Source: Flavobacterium sp. N3904 (GTDB taxonomy: Bacteria; Bacteroidota; Bacteroidia; Flavobacteriales; Flavobacteriaceae). Taken from it: 64,000 nt of DNA. The stretch is taken from positions 2,893,501 to 2,957,500 of the forward strand of contig NZ_CP110009.1 of NCBI RefSeq assembly GCF_025947305.1, written 5' to 3'. Under the pieces are notes generated by a model. It searched no databases. It was not told the origin of the DNA and saw nothing but the letters and a program-made list of their open reading frames with translations. Positions 18,722 to 26,689 of the stretch are shown in pieces. The stretch's first letter is position 1, and every line of letters begins with the position of its first letter. The translations under genes and the position numbers were made by a program.

Positions 18722-18795
18722 TGACCTTGACTGGATTCAAACCAGTAACCTCTTGAGCCGTAATCAAGTGCGCTATTCAGTTGCGCCACAAGGCC
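18722..18795 (-). tRNA. tRNA-Arg (anticodon ACG)
   Basis: The minus strand folds as a 74-base tRNA: acceptor GGCCTTG pairs with CAAGGTC (one G-U), the D stem GCGC/GCGC has a 9-base loop, the anticodon stem CTTGA/TCAAG has loop TTACGGC with anticodon ACG, and the T stem ACTGG/CCAGT has loop TTTGAAT. The discriminator is A and CCA is not encoded. A TTG-N19-TATATTTG promoter lies upstream and a strong terminator downstream. It abuts the eCIS region, a common place for integrated islands. Confidence 0.96.
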
Positions 18796-18851
18796 ATTTT
18801 GCTTACTTATTCATTGTTTTCAACGATGTGCATTGAACTTGTTTGCGGGTG

Positions 18852-18882
18852 CAAATATAGGAATAAATGTGTAACTTGCAAG
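18852..18882 (-). promoter_or_regulatory. Bacteroidota promoter for tRNA-Arg
   Basis: On the minus strand CTTG (18879-18882) is followed after exactly 19 bp by TATATTTG (18852-18859), matching the Bacteroidota -33 TTG / -7 TAnnTTTG consensus. It lies 57 bp before the tRNA 5' end. Confidence 0.7.
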
Positions 18883-18909
18883 TATGAATTTATATAAAAG
18901 TTAAAAAAA

Positions 18910-19422
18910 ATGAACCTGAAAAATTATATACGTGATATTCAAGGATTTCCAAAGGAAGGAATTGTGTTTAAAGACATCACTCCGTTGCTAATTGATTCTA
19001 ATGCAAGGAATAAATGTCTAGAAATCTTGGTGTCATCGGTAAAAGAAAAAAAAATTGACAAAGTAATTGGAGTAGAAAGTCGTGGTTTTTTCTTCGGGAT
19101 GCTTTTGGCGCAGGAATTGAATGTCGGTTTTATCCCTGTTCGAAAGCCCAATAAATTGCCTTTTACTACCATCTCGGCTTCCTATGATTTAGAATACGGT
19201 ACTGATACACTCGAAATTCATACCGATGCGATTCAAAAAGGTGACAGGGTTCTCATTCACGATGATGTTTTGGCCACGGGAGGAACAGCAAAAGCCGTTT
19301 GCGAATTGGTAGAACGACTAGGAGGTATAATTGTACAATGCAATTTCCTGATGGAAATCACTTTCTTGAACGGAAGAGAAAAGATTGCAGGGAATGAGAT
19401 TTTTGCGGCAATAACTTATTAA
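18910..19422 (+). CDS. apt: adenine phosphoribosyltransferase
   Basis: A 170-residue cytosolic enzyme converting adenine and PRPP to AMP (purine salvage). It has the family opening IRDIQGFPKEGIVFKDITPL, the VIGVESRGFFFG segment (residues 52-63) and the PRPP loop VLIHDDVLATGGTAKA (114-129). Full length for the family. It is divergent from the tRNA-Arg, from which it is separated by 114 bp, and is followed by GTTTAA-type repeats. Confidence 0.97.
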   Translation: MNLKNYIRDIQGFPKEGIVFKDITPLLIDSNARNKCLEILVSSVKEKKIDKVIGVESRGFFFGMLLAQELNVGFIPVRKPNKLPFTTISASYDLEYGTDTLEIHTDAIQKGDRVLIHDDVLATGGTAKAVCELVERLGGIIVQCNFLMEITFLNGREKIAGNEIFAAITY

Positions 19423-19540
19423 TTGTTTAAGGTTTAAAGTTGTTTGATTTTTGTTTAAATAAGGCAGTTTCATGACCTTTTTACTATTTTAAACTCTTAA
19501 ACAATTTAAACTTTTAAACAATTCAAACTCTTTTTAAACA
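19422..19540. repeat. GTTTAA-rich inverted repeat cluster
   Basis: Just after apt, ATTGTTTAA (19422-19430) recurs in inverted form as TTAAACAAT at 19497-19505 and 19514-19522, with further GTTTAAA and TTTAAAC copies between. The same 9-bp arms flank another gap at 28093-28210. This looks like a family of short intergenic repeats rather than coding sequence. Confidence 0.6.
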
Positions 19541-19551
19541 AACCGAAATCT

Positions 19552-19692
19552 TTATCCAAGTGCTCTTGTAGTTACATAATAACGATACCCAATAATAGAC
19601 ATTTGCCATTTTTTGGCTTTAGAAACGTCTAGTCTTTGTTTGGTAAAGCTGGGTAAAATAAGTTTGTTGATTTGAGCTAGAATTTTAAACAT
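19552..19692 (-). CDS. conserved 46-residue small protein
   Basis: A 46-residue ORF from ATG at 19692, opening MFKILAQINKLILPSFTKQR and ending YRYYVTTRALG. It is basic with aromatic residues near the end. I believe near-identical short proteins occur in other flavobacteria, where some carry a doubtful SsrA-binding label; the sequence does not contain an SmpB fold. It lies between apt and the M56 gene, bounded upstream by a strong hairpin. Function unknown. Confidence 0.65.
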   Translation of the reverse strand: MFKILAQINKLILPSFTKQRLDVSKAKKWQMSIIGYRYYVTTRALG

Positions 19693-19711
19693 AGTTTTTT
19701 TTCAAAGATAT

Positions 19712-19749
19712 AAAAAAAGACGGTCTCGATGGTGACCGTCTTTTTTTTT
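19712..19749. terminator. bidirectional terminator after the M56 gene
   Basis: Hairpin with arms AAAAAAAGACGGTC (19712-19725) and GACCGTC followed by nine T (19734-19749). T-tracts on both strands make it bidirectional. It ends the minus-strand blaI/M56 transcript 13 bp past the M56 stop. Confidence 0.85.
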
Positions 19750-19762
19750 GGACTTTGAAAAT

Positions 19763-21646
19763 TTATTGCTTATTTTCTTTTTCTAGCTTAGAATTGTATT
19801 CATCCATTTGTTGCTGGAATATTTTCATTTTCTCTTCAAAAACTTCCATTTCTTTGTTGAATGGTTCCATTTGTTTGTCAAATTCTGCCATTTGTTTATC
19901 AAAAGCTTCCATTTGAGGTTCTAGTTTCTTCATTTGGGCATCATAGTCCTCCATTTTCTTTTCAAACTCTTTCCATGCTTTTTTGTCTCCATTTATCGGA
20001 TCACCTTTCGGGGTTTTTGGTACCTTTGGAAATGCCGGAGGGGCTGGAGTTTTAAATTTCATAACAGGTGGAGTAGGCGGCACTGGAGGAACGGGCATAT
20101 TTTTGTCTTGGGTATACATTCTGTTTTTTGTTATAATACGGATTGTTTTTCCATCCTTATTCACATCCATAGTTTCGATTGTTCCTTGATCTAAATTTTC
20201 CAATTCGTTTTGGTCTACTTTTTGGCCATTGATATAAATGTCATTCTCGCTGCCTATTTTTGCAAACTTTTTTGTAATTATTCTGATTTCTTGTTTGTCA
20301 TTATTTTTATTGACATTTACGGTTGCAATTTCGTTAGGATCCAATTTATCCATTTCGGCTTTGTCTGATTTTGATCCGTTGATATAAATTTGGGTATCAG
20401 CAGAAATAGGAGTGTTAGGGGAAACAACATTATTTACAACGACTAGCTTGTCAACCGATTTATCCTCTTCGACAAAATCGATTACTAACATTCCTTTTGT
20501 ATCTTTAGAAATTGCTATGCCAAATGGTTTTATTGCCTCGGAACTTTTTACAGTTCTGTTTTCAGCAATTTCTTTCCCTTTTTTTAATTCAACAGTAATA
20601 GCAGTGAGTTCGTTATTGGAGTTTCTTTTTGTATTCGAAAAAAGAACGATTATGCCATAGTTTTTAGTGATTGTCTCTGCTTTTTCTTTTAATTCAGCTT
20701 CGGTGGTGTTTTTGGTGATTTTATAAACATCTTCATCATTTGAAGTTGAAGTTGATTGTTCTATTTTTGGACTTCGATTTTTCTCTTTAGCAATTACTTC
20801 CATTTGGAATAAAAATACAAAGGCAATTAATGCCGGAAGTACTAATGCATACTTCCAGGAATTCCATTTTTTTGATTGGTTTTTGTTTAACATAACGATT
20901 CGTTTTTTGATTAATGATTGATAAAAATGATTGGTAAGTACAACACAATTTTCGTGAGTTGTTATTTTTAAAAGCGTGAGTTGGTATGCTTTTTTGTCGG
21001 ACATGTTTTTGGTTGCTTCGCTATCGGCAATGAATTCCAGGTTTTGCAAAATGGCTTTTTTGTACAGCCAAACAAAAGGATTAAACCAAAAAAGGATGCA
21101 AAAGAAACGTGTGATTAAGACGTCTATAGTGTGGTATTGTTCGCTGTGTACTTTTTCGTGTTCGAGTATGCTCTCCATTTCAGACTCGTTGTACAGTGAT
21201 GAGTTATATACAATGGTATTAAAATAGGAGAAAGGAGCAATGTTCTCTTTGGTGTCAATAAATTTATGGTCGGCTTGTTGCTGGATGGTTTTGCCTTTTA
21301 AAACGCGATTAAGGTGATAAAAGTCCAATGCAAACTGGGCTAAAAACAATAATATTCCAATTATATAAGCAGCGACCAAAACGGGATACCAATTGATTTC
21401 AAAGTTTTCTTCTTGGACAGGTCTCATGGGAAGTTTTGACCAGTCAAAGTTGGTTGGTGTTGGTTCTACCCAAACAATTGTGGTAAAAACTATCCATGGC
21501 AAAATTGCAGATGTGAACAAACCTGCTAAAAGAAACCAACGATTTGCTGTAAAAAAAGTTTCTTTTCGCAATAGGAAATAATAAGCAATATAGAACATTG
21601 CTATCAGTCCGCTCGATTTTGCTACAAATATGAATAGTGTTTCCAT
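19763..21646 (-). CDS. BlaR1/MecR1-type M56 membrane metallopeptidase
   Basis: A 627-residue sensor-like peptidase. Transmembrane segments lie near residues 1-25, 35-55, 90-112 and 180-200. The zinc site is HEKVH at 163-167, followed by the FWFNPFVWLYKKAI segment and ADSEA. After residue 260 there is one more membrane anchor. Two similar extracytoplasmic units follow (IYINGSKSDKAEMDKLD and IYINGQKVDQNELENLD, each ending in IRIITK), then a Pro-rich linker (VPPVPPTPPV). It ends in seven heptads of the type MxxFxxx. It forms a pair with the BlaI-type repressor upstream. In the family, ligand binding triggers repressor cleavage; the ligand here is unknown. Confidence 0.88.
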   Translation of the reverse strand: METLFIFVAKSSGLIAMFYIAYYFLLRKETFFTANRWFLLAGLFTSAILPWIVFTTIVWVEPTPTNFDWSKLPMRPVQEENFEINWYPVLVAAYIIGILLFLAQFALDFYHLNRVLKGKTIQQQADHKFIDTKENIAPFSYFNTIVYNSSLYNESEMESILEHEKVHSEQYHTIDVLITRFFCILFWFNPFVWLYKKAILQNLEFIADSEATKNMSDKKAYQLTLLKITTHENCVVLTNHFYQSLIKKRIVMLNKNQSKKWNSWKYALVLPALIAFVFLFQMEVIAKEKNRSPKIEQSTSTSNDEDVYKITKNTTEAELKEKAETITKNYGIIVLFSNTKRNSNNELTAITVELKKGKEIAENRTVKSSEAIKPFGIAISKDTKGMLVIDFVEEDKSVDKLVVVNNVVSPNTPISADTQIYINGSKSDKAEMDKLDPNEIATVNVNKNNDKQEIRIITKKFAKIGSENDIYINGQKVDQNELENLDQGTIETMDVNKDGKTIRIITKNRMYTQDKNMPVPPVPPTPPVMKFKTPAPPAFPKVPKTPKGDPINGDKKAWKEFEKKMEDYDAQMKKLEPQMEAFDKQMAEFDKQMEPFNKEMEVFEEKMKIFQQQMDEYNSKLEKENKQ

Positions 21647-21716
21647 TTTTTATTGTTTTTTTATTCCTAAATTTTATTTTTTTCTGGTTGTCATGAGTCC
21701 CATTTTTTTAAGCGGA

Positions 21717-22085
21717 TTATTTTATTTCTTTTGGGGTTTCAATCATAGAAAGGATTTCACGTAATTCGGCTGCCGATATTTTTTCTTCTTTGGCAAAAAA
21801 GGAAACCATGTTTTTATAAGAACTATTAAAATAATTATCGATAGCAGTACTCATAAAACCTTTTCTGTAATCCTCTAGGCTTACAATTGGAAAGTATTGA
21901 TGGGTGTTACCAAATGCATTGTGATTTACATATCCTTTTTCTTCCAGATTGCGAATAATAGTGGATAAAGTGTTGTAATGCGGCTGGTCTTCGGTGATTT
22001 CGGCCATGACTTCTTTTACGAATGCTTTTTTGAGCTTCCATAAAATGTGCATGATCTCTTCTTCTTTGTTTGTTAGTTTTTGCAT
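21717..22085 (-). CDS. BlaI/MecI/CopY-family transcriptional repressor
   Basis: A 122-residue winged-helix repressor. The opening MQKLTNKEEEIMHILWKLKK and the recognition-helix segment YNTLSTIIRNLEEKGYVNHN are typical of BlaI. The second half carries dimerisation helices. It precedes the M56 peptidase gene by 70 bp in the same direction, the standard repressor-sensor arrangement. Three operator-like dyads spaced by 20 bp overlap its promoter, which strongly suggests autoregulation. Confidence 0.93.
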   Translation of the reverse strand: MQKLTNKEEEIMHILWKLKKAFVKEVMAEITEDQPHYNTLSTIIRNLEEKGYVNHNAFGNTHQYFPIVSLEDYRKGFMSTAIDNYFNSSYKNMVSFFAKEEKISAAELREILSMIETPKEIK

Positions 22086-22102
22086 GATGATTTTATTTGA
22101 AA

Positions 22103-22133
22103 CAAACTTACAACTATATTTTTAGTTTACAAA
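22103..22133 (-). promoter_or_regulatory. promoter of the blaI-type operon
   Basis: On the minus strand TTTG (22130-22133) is followed by exactly 19 bp and TAAGTTTG (22103-22110), an exact TTTG-N19-TAnnTTTG match. The start codon is 18 bp beyond the -7 box, so the leader is short. Operator dyads cover the spacer and the -33 box. Confidence 0.8.
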
Positions 22134-22167
22134 CTATAAATATAGTTATTTAACTAAAATTTTAGTT
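22112..22167. promoter_or_regulatory. triple BlaI-type operator dyads
   Basis: Three 16-bp palindromic elements with consensus AACTAnAnnTnTAGTT: AACTATATTTTTAGTT (22112-22127), AACTATAAATATAGTT (22132-22147) and the perfect AACTAAAATTTTAGTT (22152-22167). Their centres are exactly 20 bp apart. The first lies inside the promoter spacer and the second covers the -33 box, so occupancy would block transcription of the repressor-sensor pair. Confidence 0.75.
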
Positions 22168-22256
22168 TTGTATTGATTTTGTTGAAAAAAATAAGGAGAT
22201 CCACTCTGTTATATTTCGAAAATATTGAATTTGAGTTTGAAGTCTTTTAAAATGCA

Positions 22257-22286
22257 AAAGCCACCTCAAGTTAATGAGATGGCTTT
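22257..22286 (-). terminator. terminator of the PL8 lyase gene
   Basis: Stem AAAGCCACCTCA (22257-22268) with TGAGATGGCTTT (22275-22286), one mismatch, six-base loop, T-rich flank on the minus strand. It follows the lyase stop at 22304. Confidence 0.7.
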
Positions 22287-22303
22287 ATTTTGCACAAATA
22301 AAA

Positions 22304-25300
22304 TCAAAGTTTTATCAATTTGATTGTTTTTGTATTAGTACCTTGTTTAATTACTGCTAGATATTCTCCGGGAGCAAATTCTTCTCCAAAAACAAAAGGT
22401 TCTCCATTATTGGTTTGAATTTTTTTTACTTTTTGTCCTAGAATATTATAAACTACCACATCAACTTTTTCGCTATTTCCACCCTTCAGTTCCAATGTAA
22501 ATTGATGTTTGTTTGGGTTGGGATAAGCCAATACATCAAAAGCAACAACTTCGGAAGGAGATTTTACAAGTACTGATTTTGTCATTTTACCTGTAGGAGG
22601 TGGATTGATTGTGGCAGTGGCAGGAATGGAAATGCATCCGTTTGTGTTTTTGGCATAAATCGAGTAATTACCTTGAGATAAGTTTTCAAATAGTCCAGTG
22701 GTATTTGTGAATGTTGTACCATTTAGGCTAAAGCTTAAATCGGTAATTGAACTGGTTACTGCAATGCTACCAGTGCTTACGGCGGTGGTTGGTTGTGTAA
22801 CATTCAATGTAGGCATCGCTGGTGCGCTGCTTAGTCCTGAGCATGGATTTACTGCTGTTAGATTTACTTCAACAGGTAATCCGTCTGCGAGATTGAATTG
22901 AATTACTGTTTGTGAAGCATTGGAAGATACAATGCTCGCATTTGGATTACTGGTTAAATTCCATTGATAATTTAGGGTTAATTGAGCCACAACTATTGTA
23001 GAAGGATTCGTCCCTAAGTTGGGATTGCTGATAGACAAAACGATTTCATTATAATTTTGGTTGGTACTTTGATACATAACCAAACATGGTGTATTATTGG
23101 CTTTGATGAGTCCGTTTATAAGGCTTGTATTGATTGATGGCAAAGCGTATGCCCAAGTTTTCGACGCTTTGTGCTCAATGATTTGTGATGAAATATTATT
23201 TTGATGCACGTTGTACGGTTTGGTCTGAGTGGTTTGCATGGATTGGGCAAAATCAGTCATTATGAAGGTATTTGCAAATGGGATGCATACAAATTCATAC
23301 GAATTGTTTACAGGGGCAATTCCGTGATCCAAGTAAGCCAGTCTGTAATTGTTGGAGGCATTACTGGCAATTGTCGCAGCTGTTGGAAAAACCTGATTTT
23401 GATATGGAGTCGTTTGTGTTGAATTTTGTATTTTGAGTGTTCCAGAATTGGGTGAAATAAAATAACCCGTATTGTAATTATCCAAAACCCAATTAGATGA
23501 TGTTCCAGAAAAAGATTCGGCACTTTGGCTAGATTTTACCACACCATTAACAAATATGTCATTTGAATTGTTATTCAGTCTTTGGAATAAAGTAGTTACG
23601 GTAGGGTTTGTGGTGTCGTTATTACTGATTCCGCTACCCAAACAAATTATATAATTGTCAATAGCAAAATAGGTTTTAGTAAATTCGAAAGTATTATTAT
23701 GTGTGATTGGGCCTAATGTGGTACCGAACCCCAAATTATTACGCTCTTTAAACTTCATTGCAAACAATCCAGACTCTCCCATAGTTTTAGTCAAAGCATT
23801 TCCTGATTTTTGCTTTAATGCCAATGAACCCGCAAAACCATAGGTGTTGTATTCGTCTACTCTAGTTTTTTCGGCTTGCAATTTATCCCAAGGTAGCACT
23901 ATAGTTGTGGCTCCTGGATTGTAATTCCAATCCCATCCGATGTCACTAAATCCATTACCTGTGGTTTTGTCGCCTTGATAAATTATTTCCAAAGAACCAT
24001 AACTTTGGTATCTTCCGTATCTGTTTTGGCTCGTGTATATTTCAGAGCCCCATAAAACATCCGATTGACCTTTCATTGATGCAATCCAATTATTCTTTCT
24101 GTAAATCGCAAGGTTTCCATAATTGAATTGAATGTATCCCTCTTCAAAATTGGCACTTGTACTATAATTGAATAGGGAATTGACTCCAAATTTTCTATTA
24201 TAAATGCCTGCCAAAAGCGGATCGGCATTTGTTAATCCTAGAATTTTACCGCCAGATATTGCAGTGTTAGACAATGTAAGCGGTGTCAAAGAAGTCGTTT
24301 TTGTCTGAGGATTTCTACCTCCCATAGCAAACGGGATTACCCCAGCATCATTACTATACATCAATTGAGCATATTGAGCATCTCTAAATCTTAGGTACGA
24401 GGCCTGATCAATTTGGAATACTGTATTTTCCAATGCTTTAATGGCTTTTGTGGCATTTTCAAAAGCATACATATAACCGTCATAATTTGCATTGTGGTGG
24501 TAACCCAAACCATCTTTTTTAATCCCATCCGTTGTTCCGTTGGTGTAAATTAAAAAGCGTTCCAAAAATCTTTTAACGGTTTTTAGGTACCTGATTTTTT
24601 CGTCATTTGTAGCAAACCAATCGGCATATGCCAATAATACGTCTAAATTTAAATATACGGTATCGGTGCTTATAGCGCCGTTAGTGGCTGTGGTTGTTAT
24701 ATCATAATTGGGGTCAAATAGATACTGAAATAATGCAGTTTCGGTATATAATGTGTTTCCAAACAATGCCTTAACATTAGCGGGTAAATAACTGTTGAGA
24801 AAGACAGTAGGTCGAGAGAGGTATCTATAATTATAAAAAGTCAATGCAGTATTGGTAGTATTACAATTCTGTTTGCATAAATACCATATTGCATTTATGG
24901 CTTTTGTACTAACATTAGTATCTGTAGGGTTGAATTTTAAATACTTTGCAAAAGTGTTCAAAAAATTAATCTGATTTACATCGGTTATAGCGTTTCCTGT
25001 AATCGTATTGCCATTTACAACTATGTTTAAAAGATTATATTGAGTAATAGCATCATTAATTTCTATTGTTGTTGGGGAAACAGTTCCCAAAACTTGATCC
25101 GATAAACTGGTTCTTATGGCATTCAAATCGTTTACCTCGGTTGTTGTTGCAGTAGTAAGAGGTAAATCAAAATTGAAAATTGGTTGGCAAATGGGCAGCA
25201 TATTTACAAATTGAGTTCCTATTTTTAGATAATCAATAGCCAAAACCCGAACAATGTTTAGGTCATCTGCTCGAACAAAGCGTATGTATATTTGGTCTCC

Positions 25301-25732
25301 TACACTAGCAGTGGTAAAGGTATAATTTAATGTTGCTGTGCCAACAATTCCAGTTGCTGTAGTAATAACGGCTGTTTCTTTCAAAACTAGATTATCCGTG
25401 CTGTTGTAAATTTGCATTTTGAACTTTACATACGATGAAGCATTTTGATAGTATTTTGCCTCCAAGCTAATTTGCTGTGCATTTGTTGGAGCGCCTCCCA
25501 ATAAATATTTTATACCTTGTAATGCCGGTGTAGTTGCAGTTCCTTTGATTTGCATGGCGCCATCGTTGAGACCATCTCCATTGTCGGCATCGTTTGTGGC
25601 AAGGCTATAAACAGGAGTTGTGTTTTCAATTCTTGACCAATTAAAATTTAGTGGATCAATAGTAACTTGTGCCTTTACTACATTAGTAACTAAAAGAATA
25701 ATAAGTAACAGCGGTGTAAATTTTAGTTTCAT
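22304..25732 (-). CDS. secreted polysaccharide lyase family 8 (chondroitinase ABC-like) with T9SS sorting domain
   Basis: A 1142-residue secreted protein with a signal peptide (residues 1-21, cleavage after VKA). Residues 20-180 form a beta-sandwich like the N-terminal domain of chondroitin ABC lyases. The alpha/alpha toroid and central beta domains follow, with GYHHNANYDGYMYAFENATK; H413 and Y420 have the seven-residue spacing of the catalytic His/Tyr pair of PL8 lyases. NPGATTIVLPWDKLQ near residue 615 is also typical. The C-terminal 75 residues (YPNPNKHQFTLELKGG, VYNILGQKV) are a type A T9SS sorting domain. It would cut glycosaminoglycan-like uronate polymers outside the cell. No SusC/D partner is nearby. 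Confidence 0.85.
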   Translation of the reverse strand: MKLKFTPLLLIILLVTNVVKAQVTIDPLNFNWSRIENTTPVYSLATNDADNGDGLNDGAMQIKGTATTPALQGIKYLLGGAPTNAQQISLEAKYYQNASSYVKFKMQIYNSTDNLVLKETAVITTATGIVGTATLNYTFTTASVGDQIYIRFVRADDLNIVRVLAIDYLKIGTQFVNMLPICQPIFNFDLPLTTATTTEVNDLNAIRTSLSDQVLGTVSPTTIEINDAITQYNLLNIVVNGNTITGNAITDVNQINFLNTFAKYLKFNPTDTNVSTKAINAIWYLCKQNCNTTNTALTFYNYRYLSRPTVFLNSYLPANVKALFGNTLYTETALFQYLFDPNYDITTTATNGAISTDTVYLNLDVLLAYADWFATNDEKIRYLKTVKRFLERFLIYTNGTTDGIKKDGLGYHHNANYDGYMYAFENATKAIKALENTVFQIDQASYLRFRDAQYAQLMYSNDAGVIPFAMGGRNPQTKTTSLTPLTLSNTAISGGKILGLTNADPLLAGIYNRKFGVNSLFNYSTSANFEEGYIQFNYGNLAIYRKNNWIASMKGQSDVLWGSEIYTSQNRYGRYQSYGSLEIIYQGDKTTGNGFSDIGWDWNYNPGATTIVLPWDKLQAEKTRVDEYNTYGFAGSLALKQKSGNALTKTMGESGLFAMKFKERNNLGFGTTLGPITHNNTFEFTKTYFAIDNYIICLGSGISNNDTTNPTVTTLFQRLNNNSNDIFVNGVVKSSQSAESFSGTSSNWVLDNYNTGYFISPNSGTLKIQNSTQTTPYQNQVFPTAATIASNASNNYRLAYLDHGIAPVNNSYEFVCIPFANTFIMTDFAQSMQTTQTKPYNVHQNNISSQIIEHKASKTWAYALPSINTSLINGLIKANNTPCLVMYQSTNQNYNEIVLSISNPNLGTNPSTIVVAQLTLNYQWNLTSNPNASIVSSNASQTVIQFNLADGLPVEVNLTAVNPCSGLSSAPAMPTLNVTQPTTAVSTGSIAVTSSITDLSFSLNGTTFTNTTGLFENLSQGNYSIYAKNTNGCISIPATATINPPPTGKMTKSVLVKSPSEVVAFDVLAYPNPNKHQFTLELKGGNSEKVDVVVYNILGQKVKKIQTNNGEPFVFGEEFAPGEYLAVIKQGTNTKTIKLIKL

Positions 25733-26086
25733 AATTTTAGACTTATTAAGATTAATTATTAAAATACATTTATGAAAAATATTTTTTTCAGTTTAATTAA
25801 TTCTCTCGAATATTTTTTGTGTATAAAATATTGATTTTCATAGACATAAAGATATTGAAAAATAATAAATATTTTGTTTTATTTGTGAAGAAAATATTTG
25901 CAAAAGGATGATTTTTACTTTGAAATGAATTTTAGTATGTTTATAAATTTTGATTTAATGATTTATGAAATTATTGCAAAAGACTTTCAGTAGTTAAATA
26001 ATAAATATTTTAAAAGAGAGTGGTTCTATAAACATAAACTTTGTGGCTTTGTAACTTTAAACTATTTTTGCTTAAAATTTTAAAAT
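25733..26086. other. divergent intergenic region
   Basis: A 354-bp AT-rich region between the lyase and the DUF1684 gene, which diverge. Apart from the plus-strand promoter at 26040-26070 I see no gene or strong hairpin in it. Confidence 0.5.
26040..26070 (+). promoter_or_regulatory. promoter of the DUF1684-tatD-tcdA series
   Basis: TTTG (26040-26043), 19 bp, then TATTTTTG (26063-26070): an exact match to the Bacteroidota primary sigma consensus. The first ATG follows 16 bp later. Confidence 0.8.
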
Positions 26087-26689
26087 ATGAGAGTTATATT
26101 GACTTTACTTTTAGTGGCATTATTTAATGTTGGTTTTGCACAAGAAAAATTTGATGTGGAGGTTGTCGAAAAATTTCAAAAAGAACTCAATGTGGAATAT
26201 GCTGATGCAAAGACGAGTCCGCTGTTACCCGAGGATTTAGCTCATTTCAAGGCATTGGATTTTTATCCTATAAATGAGAAAGCTTTTGTGGTTGCACAAT
26301 TCATAAGAACTGAGAATGAGAAACCATTTGAAATGCCAACTTCTGGCACGAGAAAACCAATGTATGTCAAATATGGGGAAGCTCGTTTTCAGCTGGAAGG
26401 AAAAGAGTTGAAACTGAATATCTACCGCAATATTGAACTTTCCAAAAAAGACGAATACAAAGACTATTTATTCTTGCCTTTTTCAGACTTGTCTTCGGGG
26501 AAAGAGAGTTACATTGGAGGGAAATATATTGATTTGAAAATCCCGACTGGAAATACGATTGTTATTGATTTTAATTTATCTTACAATCCATATTGTGCGT
26601 ACAGTTATAAATATTCCTGCCCAAAAGTGCCGCTGGAAAACGACTTGGCAGTAGAAATAAAAGCAGGTGTGAAGAAGTTTCATGACTAA
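26087..26689 (+). CDS. DUF1684 domain-containing secreted protein
   Basis: A 200-residue protein with a signal peptide (residues 1-18, ending GFA). The mature part fits DUF1684: ALDFYPINEKAFVVAQF, YGEARFQLEGKELKLNIYRN, YLFLPFSDLSSGKESYIGG(K)Y and the Cys-bearing NPYCAYSYKYSCP near residue 175. Members are uncharacterised and probably act in the envelope. The stop shares its last base with the start of the next gene, so translation is likely coupled to the TatD-family gene. Confidence 0.88.
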   Translation: MRVILTLLLVALFNVGFAQEKFDVEVVEKFQKELNVEYADAKTSPLLPEDLAHFKALDFYPINEKAFVVAQFIRTENEKPFEMPTSGTRKPMYVKYGEARFQLEGKELKLNIYRNIELSKKDEYKDYLFLPFSDLSSGKESYIGGKYIDLKIPTGNTIVIDFNLSYNPYCAYSYKYSCPKVPLENDLAVEIKAGVKKFHD

